Shown here piece after piece: positions 39,279 to 56,109 of a stretch of DNA of 64,000 nucleotides (position 1 is its first letter; every line of letters starts with the position of its first letter). The position numbers and the translations under genes were made by a program. The DNA comes from Unio delphinus (lineage: Eukaryota; Mollusca; Bivalvia; Unionida; Unionidae): assembly GCA_029339505.1 (NCBI GenBank), contig JAQISU010000057.1, forward strand, positions 4,856,001-4,920,000, written 5' to 3'. The notes under the pieces were generated by a model. The model was not told where the DNA came from. It made no database searches and saw only the letters and a program-made list of their open reading frames with translations.

Positions 39279-39320
39279 AGACAAACATACACACACACAT
39301 GCACACACACACACACACAC
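39183..39320. repeat. (CA)n microsatellite, imperfect at right
   Basis: About 90 bp of pure CA, then CA with TACACAGACAAACATACA interruptions. Confidence 0.95.
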
Positions 39321-39451
39321 AGAGGTCAGGCTAGTTAGATAGATATAAAAAAAAACAGTTAATACATACATACCCATTACCTGAGCTAATAATCAGGTTT
39401 CAGTTTGGGACTATACTGAAAATACAAATCAGCCTTTTCATCAGGCAGCCT

Positions 39452-39722
39452 ACCATCCTGATGGCCTATGGTGACAGTTCCCATAATACTACCATCATGA
39501 TGGCCTATGGTGACAGTTCCCATAATACTACCATCATGATGGCCTATGGTGACAGTTCCCATAATACTACATATGATGGCCTATGGTGACAGTTCCCATA
39601 ATACTATCTATGATGGCCTATGGTGACAGTTCCCATAATACTACCTATGATGGCCTATGGTGACAGTTCCCATAATACTACCTATGATGGCCTATGGTGA
39701 TAGTTACCATAATACTACCTAA
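39452..39722. repeat. 36-39-bp minisatellite, 7 copies
   Basis: The unit is GATGGCCTATGGTGACAGTT followed by CCCATAATACTACC and a 2-5 bp link (ATCAT, TAT). Copies are nearly identical; length differences sit in the link only. Confidence 0.95.

Positions 39723-43777
<4,055 letters not shown>

Positions 43778-43821
<44 letters not shown>
43778..43821. repeat. (ATT)n microsatellite
   Basis: About 15 ATT triplets. The left flank (TTAGGCGCTATACAAAGTCC) looks like the end of a dispersed repeat often found beside ATT tracts. Confidence 0.95.
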
Positions 43822-43822
<1 letters not shown>

Positions 43823-45210
43823 GTGGACAGGTGTGTGTTAAATCACTATAATGCAATGATTTTAAATCTCTGTCAAGAGGAAGTGATTCTTGATTAAGCT
43901 TCCATTTATTTAACTGTCGAACAGACTGGGTGGAAAAGGTTAATGTCAATCTTTTTATCGAAAATGTCCGAGATGAGTTTGAAAATCTAGAAGTCAGGCT
44001 GACCGTAATTTTGGTGCCTAGTTATAAAAGGTGGTAGATACAGTTAATCCTGCTTGGTTATGCTAAATAAAGGACTTGTTTCCCACACAAAATGTCATTT
44101 TAATATGCCCCATCGAAAAATCAAGTCAGTCAATGTATTTCCTGAAAGAGTGAAAATGTAAGAGACTCTGAGATTAAATTTAGAAGAAATTCTCTCATAA
44201 AACATTAATCCAAGGGTCTGAATGTCTGGAAAATTGACATACACAATTCTACCTGTAGAAATGAGCAAAGCACAAGGTATTTGTGTCAATCTCATGTACT
44301 TCATTGAAACCAATATAATGATTTGCTTGAATTTATTTGCTTATATTTCCATGAACTTAGTTGGTTTACATTCTTTGATCAATTTTCTCGATATGAGTAT
44401 AACTGTGTTGAGTTCATCTATCTGAATTCGAACAATGATCTTTTTTATATAAGTTTGACAAATTGCTTGAATTTGCTGATCTTAGATCATTTCATGTCTG
44501 ATAAAGACTTGAGTGTGCGTAATGACTGAAATTAACATTGTTAAGCCATGAAGTGAGATTTCACGTGTGCTAAAAACTTAAATGTGTGTATTCTCTGAAA
44601 ATAATGCAGTTAATCCATGTAATGAATTTTATTCCTTCATTTGTGAAATTAAGACAAGAACAGAACTGTTATGTCTCGTGTGATTTTAATGCGAGTTAGT
44701 GATGAAACTAGATTTGCTGATGGTCTGCCATGTTTGGCTTGCCCAGATAGCCTTTGGTATTTGCTTGAATTCCAACAGGATGATATCTGACATATCGAGA
44801 GGAGAGTTATGATCTATTCCCAGTAGGATATCTGACAGAAGATTTAGGTTGCTTCTCTGTTTATTTTGAAAGGGGAAATAGCTCCAATGACATATCCATG
44901 TTCCTACTTATCTAAGTGTCTATGTACTTAAGTATCCACCTACCCACACAAAGTTTGAAGGCCAAAAGGAGCAAGACAGCAGAGAGTTTGGGGAAGAAGG
45001 AAAAAGCCAAAGGCCGGAGAAGAACAGCTACAGTGAAGTTGGAGTGAACAGGAAATAAGCAGCTTATGAAGTTGTACAAGGCAATGACTTCGATTGTTCA
45101 CTCGATTCTATAATGAACCAATTCTATCATTTAAAACAGATCGGTTATTTATGTAAGTAGATTTGTGTTTGAAATTCAGTGAATGATTTATTTAGAAAAG
45201 AAGTGTATTT
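43822..45210. other. giant intron, no clear feature
   Basis: Open frames at 44095-44529 on both strands have no recognisable content. Confidence 0.5.
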
Positions 45211-45797
45211 TGTACTATATTATCACCTTTGTTCAATGTAATTGATTAAATTGTTGTATTCCCTGCATGTGGGCTTTTGTAATTTTGTTCTAATAGATCT
45301 GCTGAGATCTCTATTTATTCCACCTATAAGTTTCACACTTTATATTAACATTTACTCGATCCTGGCAACAACACAGAGGGTGATCGCCCTCTAGATAACA
45401 AGAACCAAAAAAAAGCAGACACCTTGTAAGAGGGTACAGTCTACTAATCAACCTCACCAACACCACCAGCAAACCAAAATACGCCTACAATAGCTCATAT
45501 TAGGATGAAATAGTTCATCTAGTTATGTCACGGATCCAGTTAGGATTGTGGATATCAGCTAAGAAAAGACATTAATTTCATGTTGTATGTATGTGGGTGT
45601 GTTTGTGTGCATGTGTATGTCAGGTTAAAAAGTGACCAAAGCGTTAGTCTGTTCAGTAACGATAAGAAAATATCAAACATGAGTGTGAATATTGTTTGAC
45701 GGCAGAAACAAAAATGGACAAATATTTTGGAAAGAAGGCAAACTACAGCCAAGTTGTGGTTGGAAGATAGAAGAGAGAGATAGACAGAGAGACTGAC

Positions 45798-45799
<2 letters not shown>

Positions 45800-45887
<88 letters not shown>
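45800..45887. repeat. (GA)n microsatellite
   Basis: About 44 GA dinucleotides; the minus-strand open frame through it reads (SL)n and is an artefact. Confidence 0.96.
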
Positions 45888-45889
<2 letters not shown>

Positions 45890-46759
45890 GGGAAAATGAT
45901 ATCAATAACCTGTCTACAACACTTATTTGGAAAGCACCAGAAGCAACCAGGTTATGCTGACATGCTGGCAATTTGAGTTTGTGAAATTTGTTTTATCAGT
46001 TCAACAGAATAGCTAGTTGCATTTCACATAAATTTAGTATATCTATTTCTAAGAGAAAGTGTTTCATTCAAATGTCATGATCAATTTTTATTTTGTTTAT
46101 GTAATTCAATAAATTTTTATACATTATATACAGGTGCTTGTGTTGTTGTATTCTATATCTTTGCTCAGATTTATGTTATTCCATCCTTTATTTTTCCTTT
46201 TTTATTGTTTGCTTGATCCAGGAAATAACACAGTGACATAGTCGATCAACTCCTACCTGGTAACCAACACCATCACAGGTGGGGGATCCTATCATATCAC
46301 TCCACCCTCAAATATCTGAGTGCAATTAGTTTGTTTACTGGAATGCAGCTTAATATAAAGTCTAGTCAACATTCAAAAGTGTACATGCAAATGTACAAGT
46401 CAGTGTGTTCATAAGCTTAATGAAGTACAAGGTCAGTTTGGTCATGTTTTAAAAACTTCTTTAAAAAAGTACAGATATACTAGTGGTCAGATCTGCACCA
46501 TATTTTTTACAACCATTTCAACCTGGCAAAAATTGTGTTTTTATGAAAAGCCTGTGCCAATGCCACCATTCATACAAGATAAGTAGTGATAACAGATTGT
46601 CACTGATGATAGCTATGGATGGTAACATGCTGGGGGTAATCAGCACTTAAGACAACAAGTAAAACTGAAAGAGAGCAAACACTTCGAGTCTCCCTACACT
46701 AAGACAATTTTCCTACAAGAAGTAATCAGAAGCAAAAGTGTCAAACAGGACTAATTCTG

Positions 46760-47150
46760 AGACGCTTTTTCTACCATAAACAAGCTGGTAGGGTCCCTGA
46801 CTCCCTACCATACAAGGCTTAGACACTGTGACACTTTTTCTACCATAAACAAGCAGGTTGGGTCCCTATCATACAAGACTAACACTGATACACTTTTTCT
46901 ATCATAAACAAGCAGGTTGGGTCCCTATCATACAAGACTAACACTGATACACTTTTTCTATCATAAACAAGCAGGTAGGGTCCCTACCATATAAGGCTTA
47001 GACATTGAGACACGATTTCTACCATAAACGAGGTAGGGTCCCTACCATACAAGGTTTAGACACTGAGACACTTTTTCTACTATAAACAAGCATGTAGGGT
47101 CCCTACCATACAAGACTAACACTGAGACACATTTTCTACTAGAAGCAATG
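46760..47150. repeat. 52-61-bp minisatellite, about 7 copies
   Basis: The unit contains ACACTTTTTCTACCATAAAC, AAGCAGGTAGGGTCCCTACC and ATACAAGGCTTAGACACTG. Two internal copies are almost identical. Confidence 0.93.
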
Positions 47151-49145
47151 TGGGAGGGCTGCGATAGAATGTGCCATACTGGGCTAAAAATATACAAGCT
47201 GTAGGCATTCCTCAGTTACTTGAAAAAGTTTCAAACATTAAAGTATGATTTATTTATTATTTGGTTACATTTTATGTTTTATGATCATTCTAATTCTTGA
47301 AATAATCTCACTCTATAGATTACCACTATTATTTTAATTTAATATAGATGTTAGAAACAAGTCTGAAACAAACATGAAACATCATGAAAACTGCCTTTAG
47401 ATGAGCATGACAGCTGTCAGTCAAACATACATAACAGACTTGATTGTCCTGCAGACTAATTTTAATTACCCAGATATGTATAAAATGTTCACCTTTACTC
47501 CCCTGTTTGGCTTAGTTAAATTGTAGAAGAGGTGCTAATGGAATCATTAAAAAAATTTCATATTTCTATAAAGTCAACATCTCTTGCCCAATTTTCAAAC
47601 CATTTTCAAAACATTCTTATAAACAATCTGTCCATCAACCAATTTTTCTTCTTCCAAGGACAGACACATGAATCTTATAGTTATGCTAACCAGACAGGCA
47701 GAGCATTAGTTCACTATCTGGCCAAGAGAAGAATAGATTTCATCTATTAATATAAGCTTTCATGATCTAAAAATAGTTACCGGTAAATCAAGTACAACTT
47801 AGGCTTTTCGTAGCTTCCAAAAGTTGATTATCAACGAGAAGGCAACAAACTGTAACTTCTACAATTTCAGAACACGATAAACAGAATCTGCAATTTTATT
47901 TATTGCCCTTTTGAATGCATGAAGATAAATCATTTCAAATTGTGACAGGAAACAATGGGAGGTAATGTGCAACTCCAGGAAATCAATATTTCTCTGTTAT
48001 GTACTAATGTGCACATTACACATTGTTATAAATTGGTCATCAAACCGATGTCAAATTTGGGATGATGGGAGATGAATTTTTGTCTTTTCATGTCCTCAAC
48101 TTTCCAACAAACTTCATTTGAACAATTTAACAAAAAATACTTGTTTATTTCCCTGAATTAACTTCTGGCTCCCCACAGAAACTGAGACTTATTAATTTTG
48201 CAAGGGAGTTTACTTAAAACTTTGAATTTCATTTGGGAAAACATACACACCCTCATTTAGCTTTGTCAATCAGGACGGCTTTTTTCTTACCACTAAAAAT
48301 TGTTAACACTCCCATCAAAGTCAGAATAACTGTCTCTTTATTAATAACCATTCTAAAAAATATTATTTTATGACACCCGGGCCGTTTCAAATGGACCAAG
48401 TTTCCCCAAACGTTTGGCTCTGTTTTGTCTCAGCTTTGTCATTTCCTCCTATATGACCTTGCATTAGCATCTCTTTTTCACTGTTATCAAAATGATAACA
48501 CTTATGTCTCCAGACAAGAAATGTTAAGTACCACCAAGTTATTGTGTGCCTAATCAATATGTCAACTTTAACGATTATATGTCATGCTGACCATGACAGA
48601 ACATACTGCAAAATTATATACAAAATTTCTGCACCATAAAAACCAATAAACAGCCTCCATAACATTAGGAGTGAATGGAAAGTTAACAGTACTACATTAA
48701 GCCATATCAACCTTCAACATGGTAATTTTAAATTAAAAATGCATTCATGCTGACTAATGAAGAACTTATTCATCAATGAAATCTGGTTATGGACATGTTG
48801 GTAACCTTATGCCCATGTTCTAAAAGACAACAAGAAAATATTTCTGAAGTTTAATTTGGTTTTAAAAAGTTCTTATTACCTAATAATGACTGCTTTAAAA
48901 CACGAGACTATGAGAACTCAGTAGGCCTGATTAGTCTGAAAATGTGATGTCAATTTAAATTATGATAAAATATTATAGTTACAAACACTGATCCATGTTT
49001 TAAAGATACTGTCTTGATTTCCATCTTTAAATATGTCATCATACAATAAAATCCTTTTCTAACAAAAAGAGATTAATAAAATTAAAGTGCAAAATAAGAT
49101 GTTATTTACAACCCATATTTTTCAAACTGCACAACAAAAACTTAC
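47151..49145. other. giant intron next to the KIND start exon, no feature seen
   Basis: Two kilobases of AT-rich intron up to the GTAAGT donor at 49145. No repeat or exon was recognised. Confidence 0.6.
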
Positions 49146-49358
49146 TTCAATGACTTCCTGAAATAGGCTTTTGTCACTGTCCACTTGTCCTTCATCATTA
49201 AAACGGCTGCTCTCAATACCAATTCCCTCATCATCATCGCTGTTGTGTACCATTAACTCAATCAGCTCCTCCAGGTCATGACTCAGGATGGGTTCCTCTG
49301 TTTCACTGAGGCCATAGTCTAGTGCCTGATAAATGGCAGAACCCAAAGCCTCCACTGC
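49146..49358 (-). CDS. spire: spire exon: N-terminal half of KIND domain (71 aa)
   Basis: This 213-bp exon is bounded by a TTTTAG acceptor and a GTAAGT donor, phase 0 at both ends. The product starts AVEALGSAIYQALDYGL, which aligns with the vertebrate SPIRE stretch ending in IIIYKALDYGL. It continues with an acidic region (LEELIELM, then a D/E-rich stretch with DDDEGIG) and ends LFQEVIE. The acidic insert fits the E/D-rich loop after the first KIND helices in vertebrates. The next exon begins HCVKHC, matching vertebrate ...DVMKLCAAH, so no exon seems to be missing between them despite the 38-kb intron. An in-frame GTG near the exon start is not an initiator. The true start codon must be in an upstream exon not found in 49359-64000. 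Confidence 0.94.
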
Positions 49359-49584
49359 CTAAAAGATAAATCAATCAATGTAAATGAATCTCTCAATGAA
49401 AGCAAGATATGGCAAGTAATAATTTAAACTGGCTAAAAGACCCAGTGTACCACTGCATAGAAGAAGCTTTGCAGATGCTAATTAATCTTAACTGCAAAAG
49501 CATCCAAACATGTCCATTCATTTATAACTTTGATATGCTTGGGTAAAATGCTTGCTTGAGCCAACTTAAAGAATTCAATTTCAT

Positions 49585-50550
49585 TGCAAAATAGGAGGCT
49601 ATAAACTGGAAGATCTCTATCCCATTGTAAAGTGGGTGGGTTTAAACTGTTACGTCTATTGGATTTAAATTATTATTTTTAATTGTTAAATCCAAATTTG
49701 TCATTTAGGGTTTAACATTCATTAATTGGGAGATTTTTCTGGAAAATTCAGGCTGACCTAGACTCTAGCTGTAAACACAGGTTGACCTTGGCTTGTTGAC
49801 CTAATTCCTGACCCTGCTTTAGACATTGTCAACAATTAATTTCAAGGACAACTTTTTATTTTTAGTTCTTGGGGGTAGGAAATATCTAGATCTTTATTTG
49901 AGTACGTGATTTAGTGAAGGCAGCCTCTTTCTGTGACCTTCCATGAACTTCCATAAAATCACGCGATCGTTTACTTAAGAAAAACAGTTATATAAATTGT
50001 TGTTTGGGATAGACAGTTCAGTAGAATCTGGGCTTTTATAAAGTTAATAGTTGTGTTTTTATGTTTGAGTGTTGATTTTAATTACCTTGTTCTGGACATT
50101 GTGTCATTTCATTAAAGCAAGAGGAATTATTTGGAAAAGAACCCGTGTTCATAATTTCATTTGGATGATTATAAAACAAGAACTGCATCACGTGACATTG
50201 TCAGCCATTTTGGATTATATCATCAAGATTCGAACCTGAAACTATTAGAACATTAGACATTTATTTATCAGGACTCTTGCAATTCCATTAGTGGATTATT
50301 TTTGTGAATTCTATATTGGATTAATGTTGGATTTGATTCTCTAAAACCGTAAGTTTATTTATTTTATGAAAATAATTGTACTTAATAAAATCATTGTTCA
50401 AGTTATACAAGCTTGTTAGTTTCACTCTTTCTGTGTTGCTGCTTATTCGAGCCTAAGCATCTAACAAAACTGAAAGATCCAAATCCCATTGCAAAATGGG
50501 AGGTTTCAAACTGAAAAATCTCAATCCCATTACAATGTCTGAGGGTTTAA
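49585..50550. repeat. about 40-bp tandem repeat split by a solo LTR
   Basis: Units with GATCTCAATCCCATTGCAAA and ATGGGAGGTTTAAACTG lie on both sides (49585-49647 and 50467-50550). Register is kept across the LTR insertion. Confidence 0.8.
49648..50466. mobile_element. solo LTR, 819 bp, with target duplications
   Basis: It begins TGTTACGTC and ends CATCTAACA, giving the terminal inverted repeat TGTTA/TAACA expected of an LTR. It is flanked by AAAC at 49644-49647 and 50467-50470. Removing it plus one AAAC rebuilds the surrounding tandem-repeat unit. In plus orientation there is a TATA-like TATATAAAT near 49990 and AATAAA at 50394-50399. No internal retroviral-type coding region is present, so this is the product of LTR-LTR recombination. 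The class (Ty3/gypsy or BEL) cannot be told from the LTR alone. Confidence 0.88.
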
Positions 50551-51084
50551 ATAATCTCCTGATTCTTCTTGAAAAATTAAGAAAAGAAAGAAAAAATTAT
50601 GAAAAATATTCACAATCATATCAACCATAACTTGCAAACTTGTAACCCAGAAATAATGGAGTTTTCTTAAAATATAATTGGCATATGAAACTGCAATAAA
50701 TTTAACTGTCATTTGACAAAAAAGCTAAAACCGACTTATCTAAGTGTGAGATCTACTTGTTTTAGCAAAACGTCATGAATTTAGTCTGTGCATATTTGAA
50801 ATATGTTTATGAATCTATGATCAAAACTGCAAATTTGAGAATTCATAGGAATTTACAGCACTTTGTGTCAAGATGTATAAATCTATAACAATTACAAAAT
50901 TTCAAATGTGTTATTTATCATTAAAGAAACTCACATTAGTCAAGATGCTTGATGACTGCTAATTAAACACAATTAAAAAAAATCCAACAGTTTCGAGTGT
51001 AGCAAAAAGGAAACCATTCTCAACAGGAAACAAGGGGAAAAAACATAGTTTCTTAGAACTCTATGTTTAATACTTTAGTTTGAC
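50551..51084. other. upstream intron, no feature seen
   Basis: AT-rich sequence before the 30-bp array. Confidence 0.6.
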
Positions 51085-53625
51085 ATCTACACAGAATTAA
51101 CACTCACTTAGGGCACATACACAGAATTAACACTCACTTTGGGCACCTACACAGAATTAACACTCACTTTGGGCACATACACAGAATTAACACTCACTTT
51201 GGGCACCTACACAGAAATAACACTCACTTTGGACACATACACAGAATTAAGACTCACTTTGGGCACATACACAGAATTAACACTCACTCTGGGCACATAC
51301 ACAGAATTAACACTCACTCTGGGCACATACACAGAATTAACACTCACTTTGGGCACATACACAGAATTAACACTCACTTTGAGCACATACACATAATTAA
51401 CACTCACTTTGGGCACATACACAGAATTAACACTCACTTTGGGCACATACACAGAATTAACACTCACTTTGAGCACCTACACATAATTAATACTCACTTT
51501 GGGCACATACACAGAATTAACACTCACTTTGGGCACCTACACAGAAATAACACTCACTTTGGGCACATACACAGAATTAACACTCACTTAGGGCACATGC
51601 ACAGAATTAACACTCATTTTGGGCACATACACAGAATTTACACTCACTTTGGGCACATACACAGAATTAACACTCACTCTGGGCACATACACAGAATTAA
51701 CACTCACTTAGGGCACATGCACAGAATTAACACTCACTTTGGGAACATACACAGAATTAACACTCACTTTGGGCACCTACACAGAATTTACACTCACTTT
51801 GGGCACCTACACAGAAATAACACTTACTTTGGGCACCTACACAGAATTAACACTCACTTTGGACACATACACATAATTAACACTCACTTTGGGCACATAC
51901 ACAGAATTAACACTCACTTTGGGCACCTACACAGAAATAACACTCACTTTGGGCACCTACACAGAAATTACACTCACTTTGGACACCTACACAGAATTAA
52001 CACTCACTTTGGGCACATACACAGAATTAACACTCACTTAGGGCACATACACAGAATTAACACTCACTTAGAGCACATGCACAGAATTAACACTCACTTC
52101 GGGCACATACACAGAATTAACACTCACTTAGGGCACATACACAGAATTAACACTCACTCTGGGCACATACACAGAATTAACACTCACTTTGGGCACATAC
52201 ACAGAATTAACACTCACTCTGGGCACATACACAGAATTAACACTCACTTTGAGCACATACACATAATTAACACTCACTTTGGGCACATACACAGAATTAA
52301 CACTCACTTTGGGCACATACACAGAATTAACACTCACTTTGAGCACCTACACATAATTAATACTCACTTTGGGCACATACACAGAATTAACACTCACTTT
52401 GGGCACCTACACAGAAATAACACTCACTTTGGGCACATACACAGAATTAACACTCACTTAGGGCACATGCACAGAATTAACACTCATTTTGGGCACATAC
52501 ACAGAATTTACACTCACTTTGGGCACATACACAGAATTAACACTCACTCTGGGCACATACACAGAATTAACACTCACTTAGGGCACATGCACAGAATTAA
52601 CACTCACTTTGGGAACATACACAGAATTAACACTCACTTTGGGCACCTACACAGAATTTACACTCACTTTGGGCACCTACACAGAAATAACACTTACTTT
52701 GGGCACCTACACAGAATTAACACTCACTTTGGACACATACACATAATTAACACTCACTTTGGGCACATACACAGAATTAACACTCACTTTGGGCACCTAC
52801 ACAGAAATAACACTCACTTTGGGCACCTACACAGAAATTACACTCACTTTGGACACCTACACAGAATTAACACTCACTTTGGGCACATACACAGAATTAA
52901 CACTCACTCTGGGCACATACACAGAATTAACACTCACTTAGAGCACATGCACAGAATTAACACTCACTTCGGGCACATACACAGAATTAACACTCACTTA
53001 GGGCACATACACAGAATTAACACTCACTCTGGGCACATACACAGAATTAACACTCACTTTGGGCACATACACAGAATTAACACTCACTCTGGGCACATAC
53101 ACAGAATTAACACTCACTTTGAGCACATACACATAATTAACACTCACTTTAGGCACATACACAGAATTAACACTCACTTTGGGCACATACACAGAATTAA
53201 CACTCACTTTGGGCACATACACAGAATTAACACTCACTTTAGGCACATACACAGAATTAACACTCACTTTGGGCACATACACAGAATTAACACTCACTTT
53301 GAGCACATACACATAATTAACACTCACTTTGGGCACAAAACACAGAATTAACACTCACTTTGAGCACACACACACATAATTAACACTCACTTTGGGAACA
53401 TACACAGAATTAACACTCACTTTGGGCACATACACAGAATTAACACTCACTTTGGGCACCTACACAGAAATAACACTCACTTTGGGCACCTACACAGAAT
53501 TAACACTCACTTTGGGCACATACACAGAATTAACACTCACTCTGGCACCTACAAATTTTGCAGTCAAGTAGGACACCTACACAGAATTAACACTCAAGTT
53601 GGACACCTATACTGATTTAACAAAA
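51085..53625. repeat. 30-bp satellite, about 85 copies, with an 870-bp higher-order repeat
   Basis: The unit is ACAGAATTAACACTCACTTT then GGGCACATAC. Register is kept at exactly 30 bp from about 51090 to 53330, then loosens. The pattern of unit variants (ACATAATTAA, CACTTA, CACTCT, GGACAC, GCACATGC) repeats after 870 bp, i.e. 29 units; for example the pair GAGCACATACACATAATTAA recurs at 51381, 52251 and 53121. Frames stay open on both strands (584 codons on plus at 51597-53351) because the unit is ten codons long. Confidence 0.97.
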
Positions 53626-53973
53626 ATCTTTATTTTAGTCTCTAATTTAGGAAGAAAATCTGTGTTTACTAGAAATGAAGAAGAAAAAAGTCAAAATATT
53701 AACAGGAGACACAGCAAAACATTTTACCAAAAATAATCTGTGGACCTTAATTTTGCTTTGAAAAATGTTTGTCTGGATAACTTTAAATCTTATGCATGAT
53801 AAGTGTGTTTACAAGGATTATTTTGTTTGTCTGTATGAGGCTACATGTAAAGGTAACTGACATTATTTTTCCTAAACCTTCAGCCTCACATGTATAAATT
53901 AGCATTTTCATGTTAATGTTTGCCTAAGAGGTACTCTCTAAAGATCAATAAAATTACATGACACCTGTAATGT
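53626..53973. other. upstream intron, no feature seen
   Basis: AT-rich. No gene or repeat was recognised. Confidence 0.6.
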
Positions 53974-54147
53974 TTTGTTTGTTTGTTTTTTATGGTTTAA
54001 TGCCATTTTTCAGCACATAAGGCTATACATGGCAACCAGTATTAATGGTGGAGGAAGAACCCGGAAAACCCCAGGAGAGAACCACTGACCCACGAAAAGC
54101 TACTGGCAAGCTTTCTCACATAACTTAACACATCTAATGTAAGATCC
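53974..54147 (-). mobile_element. SINE-A, 5' truncated
   Basis: Minus orientation: GAAAGCTTGCCAGTAGCTTT, TTCCTCCACCATTAATACTGG, then CTGAAAAATGGCATTAAACC and a CAAA-rich tail. The tRNA-like head is missing. Confidence 0.88.
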
Positions 54148-54699
54148 ATTGTACCAACTGCAGACCAATATTTCCCTTTGTACTTAGGTGGCAATGATAC
54201 TTGAAGAAAACACCAATTTTCAACTGTGTGGTTTATATTTTTTTTAGCTTTTGTTTCCATATAAATAAATAAGCTTGCTGTGCATTACATTGCTGACACT
54301 ATTTAGTATACTGTGATACTTTTACTAAAGTTGCCAACCTATTAACGCTGTTCATATCAATTTATATACGACTTACGCACAGTTCGACTTATGGCTACCA
54401 ACAGGGACTCTACTGTCACTCAATACATATGACTCAGAGATGTAAGATTTTGCAAAGTGATTCAATAAAGCTGGCATTGGATGTATCCTCCGTGAAAAAG
54501 AACAAAGCAAGGGAAATTGTCAATATGATCAAGAGTGACAAAGTGGTTAAAGCTCTTATAGTAATCCCATATTTGCCATCTCAGTATGTGTTTCCTTTCA
54601 TCATGGCATACAGTGTTACTCCAATGACACAAGGACATGCTTATAACTCCTGAATTTAAAAAAGACATGCCCTCCAAAGGAAATGTGTAAAAAAAATAT

Positions 54700-55382
54700 G
54701 TGTAGCTTAGTGTTGTTCCGATTATCGATTATAATCGATCATCAATTGGATGATAAGATAATCGATTGTGAACTCCATAATCGATTGTGTGTAAAGGGAG
54801 ACTACGTTTTAGGTGTATGCAAAGCACAAAGGTTAATAAAACTCCTAGCCACTGAAGCTGACCTGAAATTAATTCCCTTTACAACTACAAATATGAAACC
54901 TTATGATTCATAATTAGGAACATATAGTCATTATTACATGGTCAATATGTTACATTCTTGATTTGTTTCAGTTAAATTGCAACATCTTTTGTAGTATTAT
55001 TAACAATGACAAACAAGAAAAACCTGTCCTTCTGTACTTTTAATTATGGACACATCACATGTGAGCAAAAACAATTTGGGGGATTGTAGCAGTATTTCAG
55101 TTACATATGACTGATCAACCATAAAAAGTTGCGTTAATTTAACAAAGTTGTAGAACAATAGTAACACACAATGTAATATTATTGTCAGGTTAAAGTATAT
55201 GTGTCATTAAAAGAGATTACTCCTGTACATTTATAAACATATTGAACTCTTGATCAAAGATAAAACTGTTTTGAAAAATTAAAATTTGCTCTTAATAACC
55301 GATTATAATCGATGGTCAGTTGGTTCTGGGGAACCGATTATCGATTATGAATTTCTGACCGATTCCCAACACTAGTGTAGCT
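54700..55382. mobile_element. non-autonomous hAT element, copy 2 (667 bp, inverted relative to copy 1)
   Basis: The element runs 54708-55374 between perfect direct repeats GTGTAGCT at 54700-54707 and 55375-55382. Its ends, TAGTGTTGTTCCGATTATCG and (other strand) TAGTGTTGGGAATCGGTC, match those of the copy at 27111-27813. The interior also matches in reverse (for example AGATTACTCCTGTA and the AATTTGCTCTTA stretch). No long open frame. The short open frame at 54683-54913 lies in the element end. Confidence 0.94.
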
Positions 55383-56109
55383 GCATGGGGACGAACTTCC
55401 AAATACTAGATTTTCATCAAATGCTCATAATTTTAATTGCAACTAAGAGAGAAATACACAAATATACATTACCTTACATTATGAAACTTAATCATTCGGT
55501 TGGGGGTGGGGGATGCTGTTCTTATAATGTGTCTGAAGAAACAGATGTGACATGATACTGCATACTTGGTATGAAAACAAAAGTTCAGGTGAGTGAAAAC
55601 TTTGGGTAAAAAATGAATTTTATCTATTATTTGCATTGTTCATAAGGTTTTTTTTTAATAAAAATAAAGAATTTACATCAAGCATGCTTTTATTTGAGAT
55701 GTGGGACATGTAAGTTTTAATTTGCGTCTTCATAAGAATGTAGAGTCCTACATTTTGTTCCTTGAAAACAGTGCCTATTTTCATTCCCTCCTCATCAGCA
55801 TGAACACAAACACTGATTTATAAAAATATTCATAATATGCATGTACCAAGCATTGGCGTTACATTTATTTTACACCTTTACTACAAATATGCAGCAGGCA
55901 AGAGATAAGAGCTTTTCTTGAAAATCCCTCCTTTTCGAAGGAAAGACATTGTCTCATGTACACATTTTTACATTATCTCAAATGTACTCTGTCATAGGCA
56001 ATGTAGTTACATGTAGTTGATTCTTTCTTTCTTTATTTTCAAGCAGATACAAGTGCTACATTAATAATTAGTTGAATGTGGTGCTACTAATGATGTGAAC
56101 TGATGCCCA
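55383..56109. other. upstream intron, no feature seen
   Basis: AT-rich with a short G-rich run at 55499. Nothing else was recognised. Confidence 0.6.

Noticed and set aside
49122..49355. Spire start codon at the in-frame GTG near 49355
   Set aside because: An AG acceptor lies just upstream and the alignment continues into a missing N-terminal exon. GTG is only an internal valine.
51597..53351. 584-residue protein on the plus strand
   Set aside because: It is wholly a 30-bp satellite. Unit variants change amino acids freely and the opposite strand is equally open.
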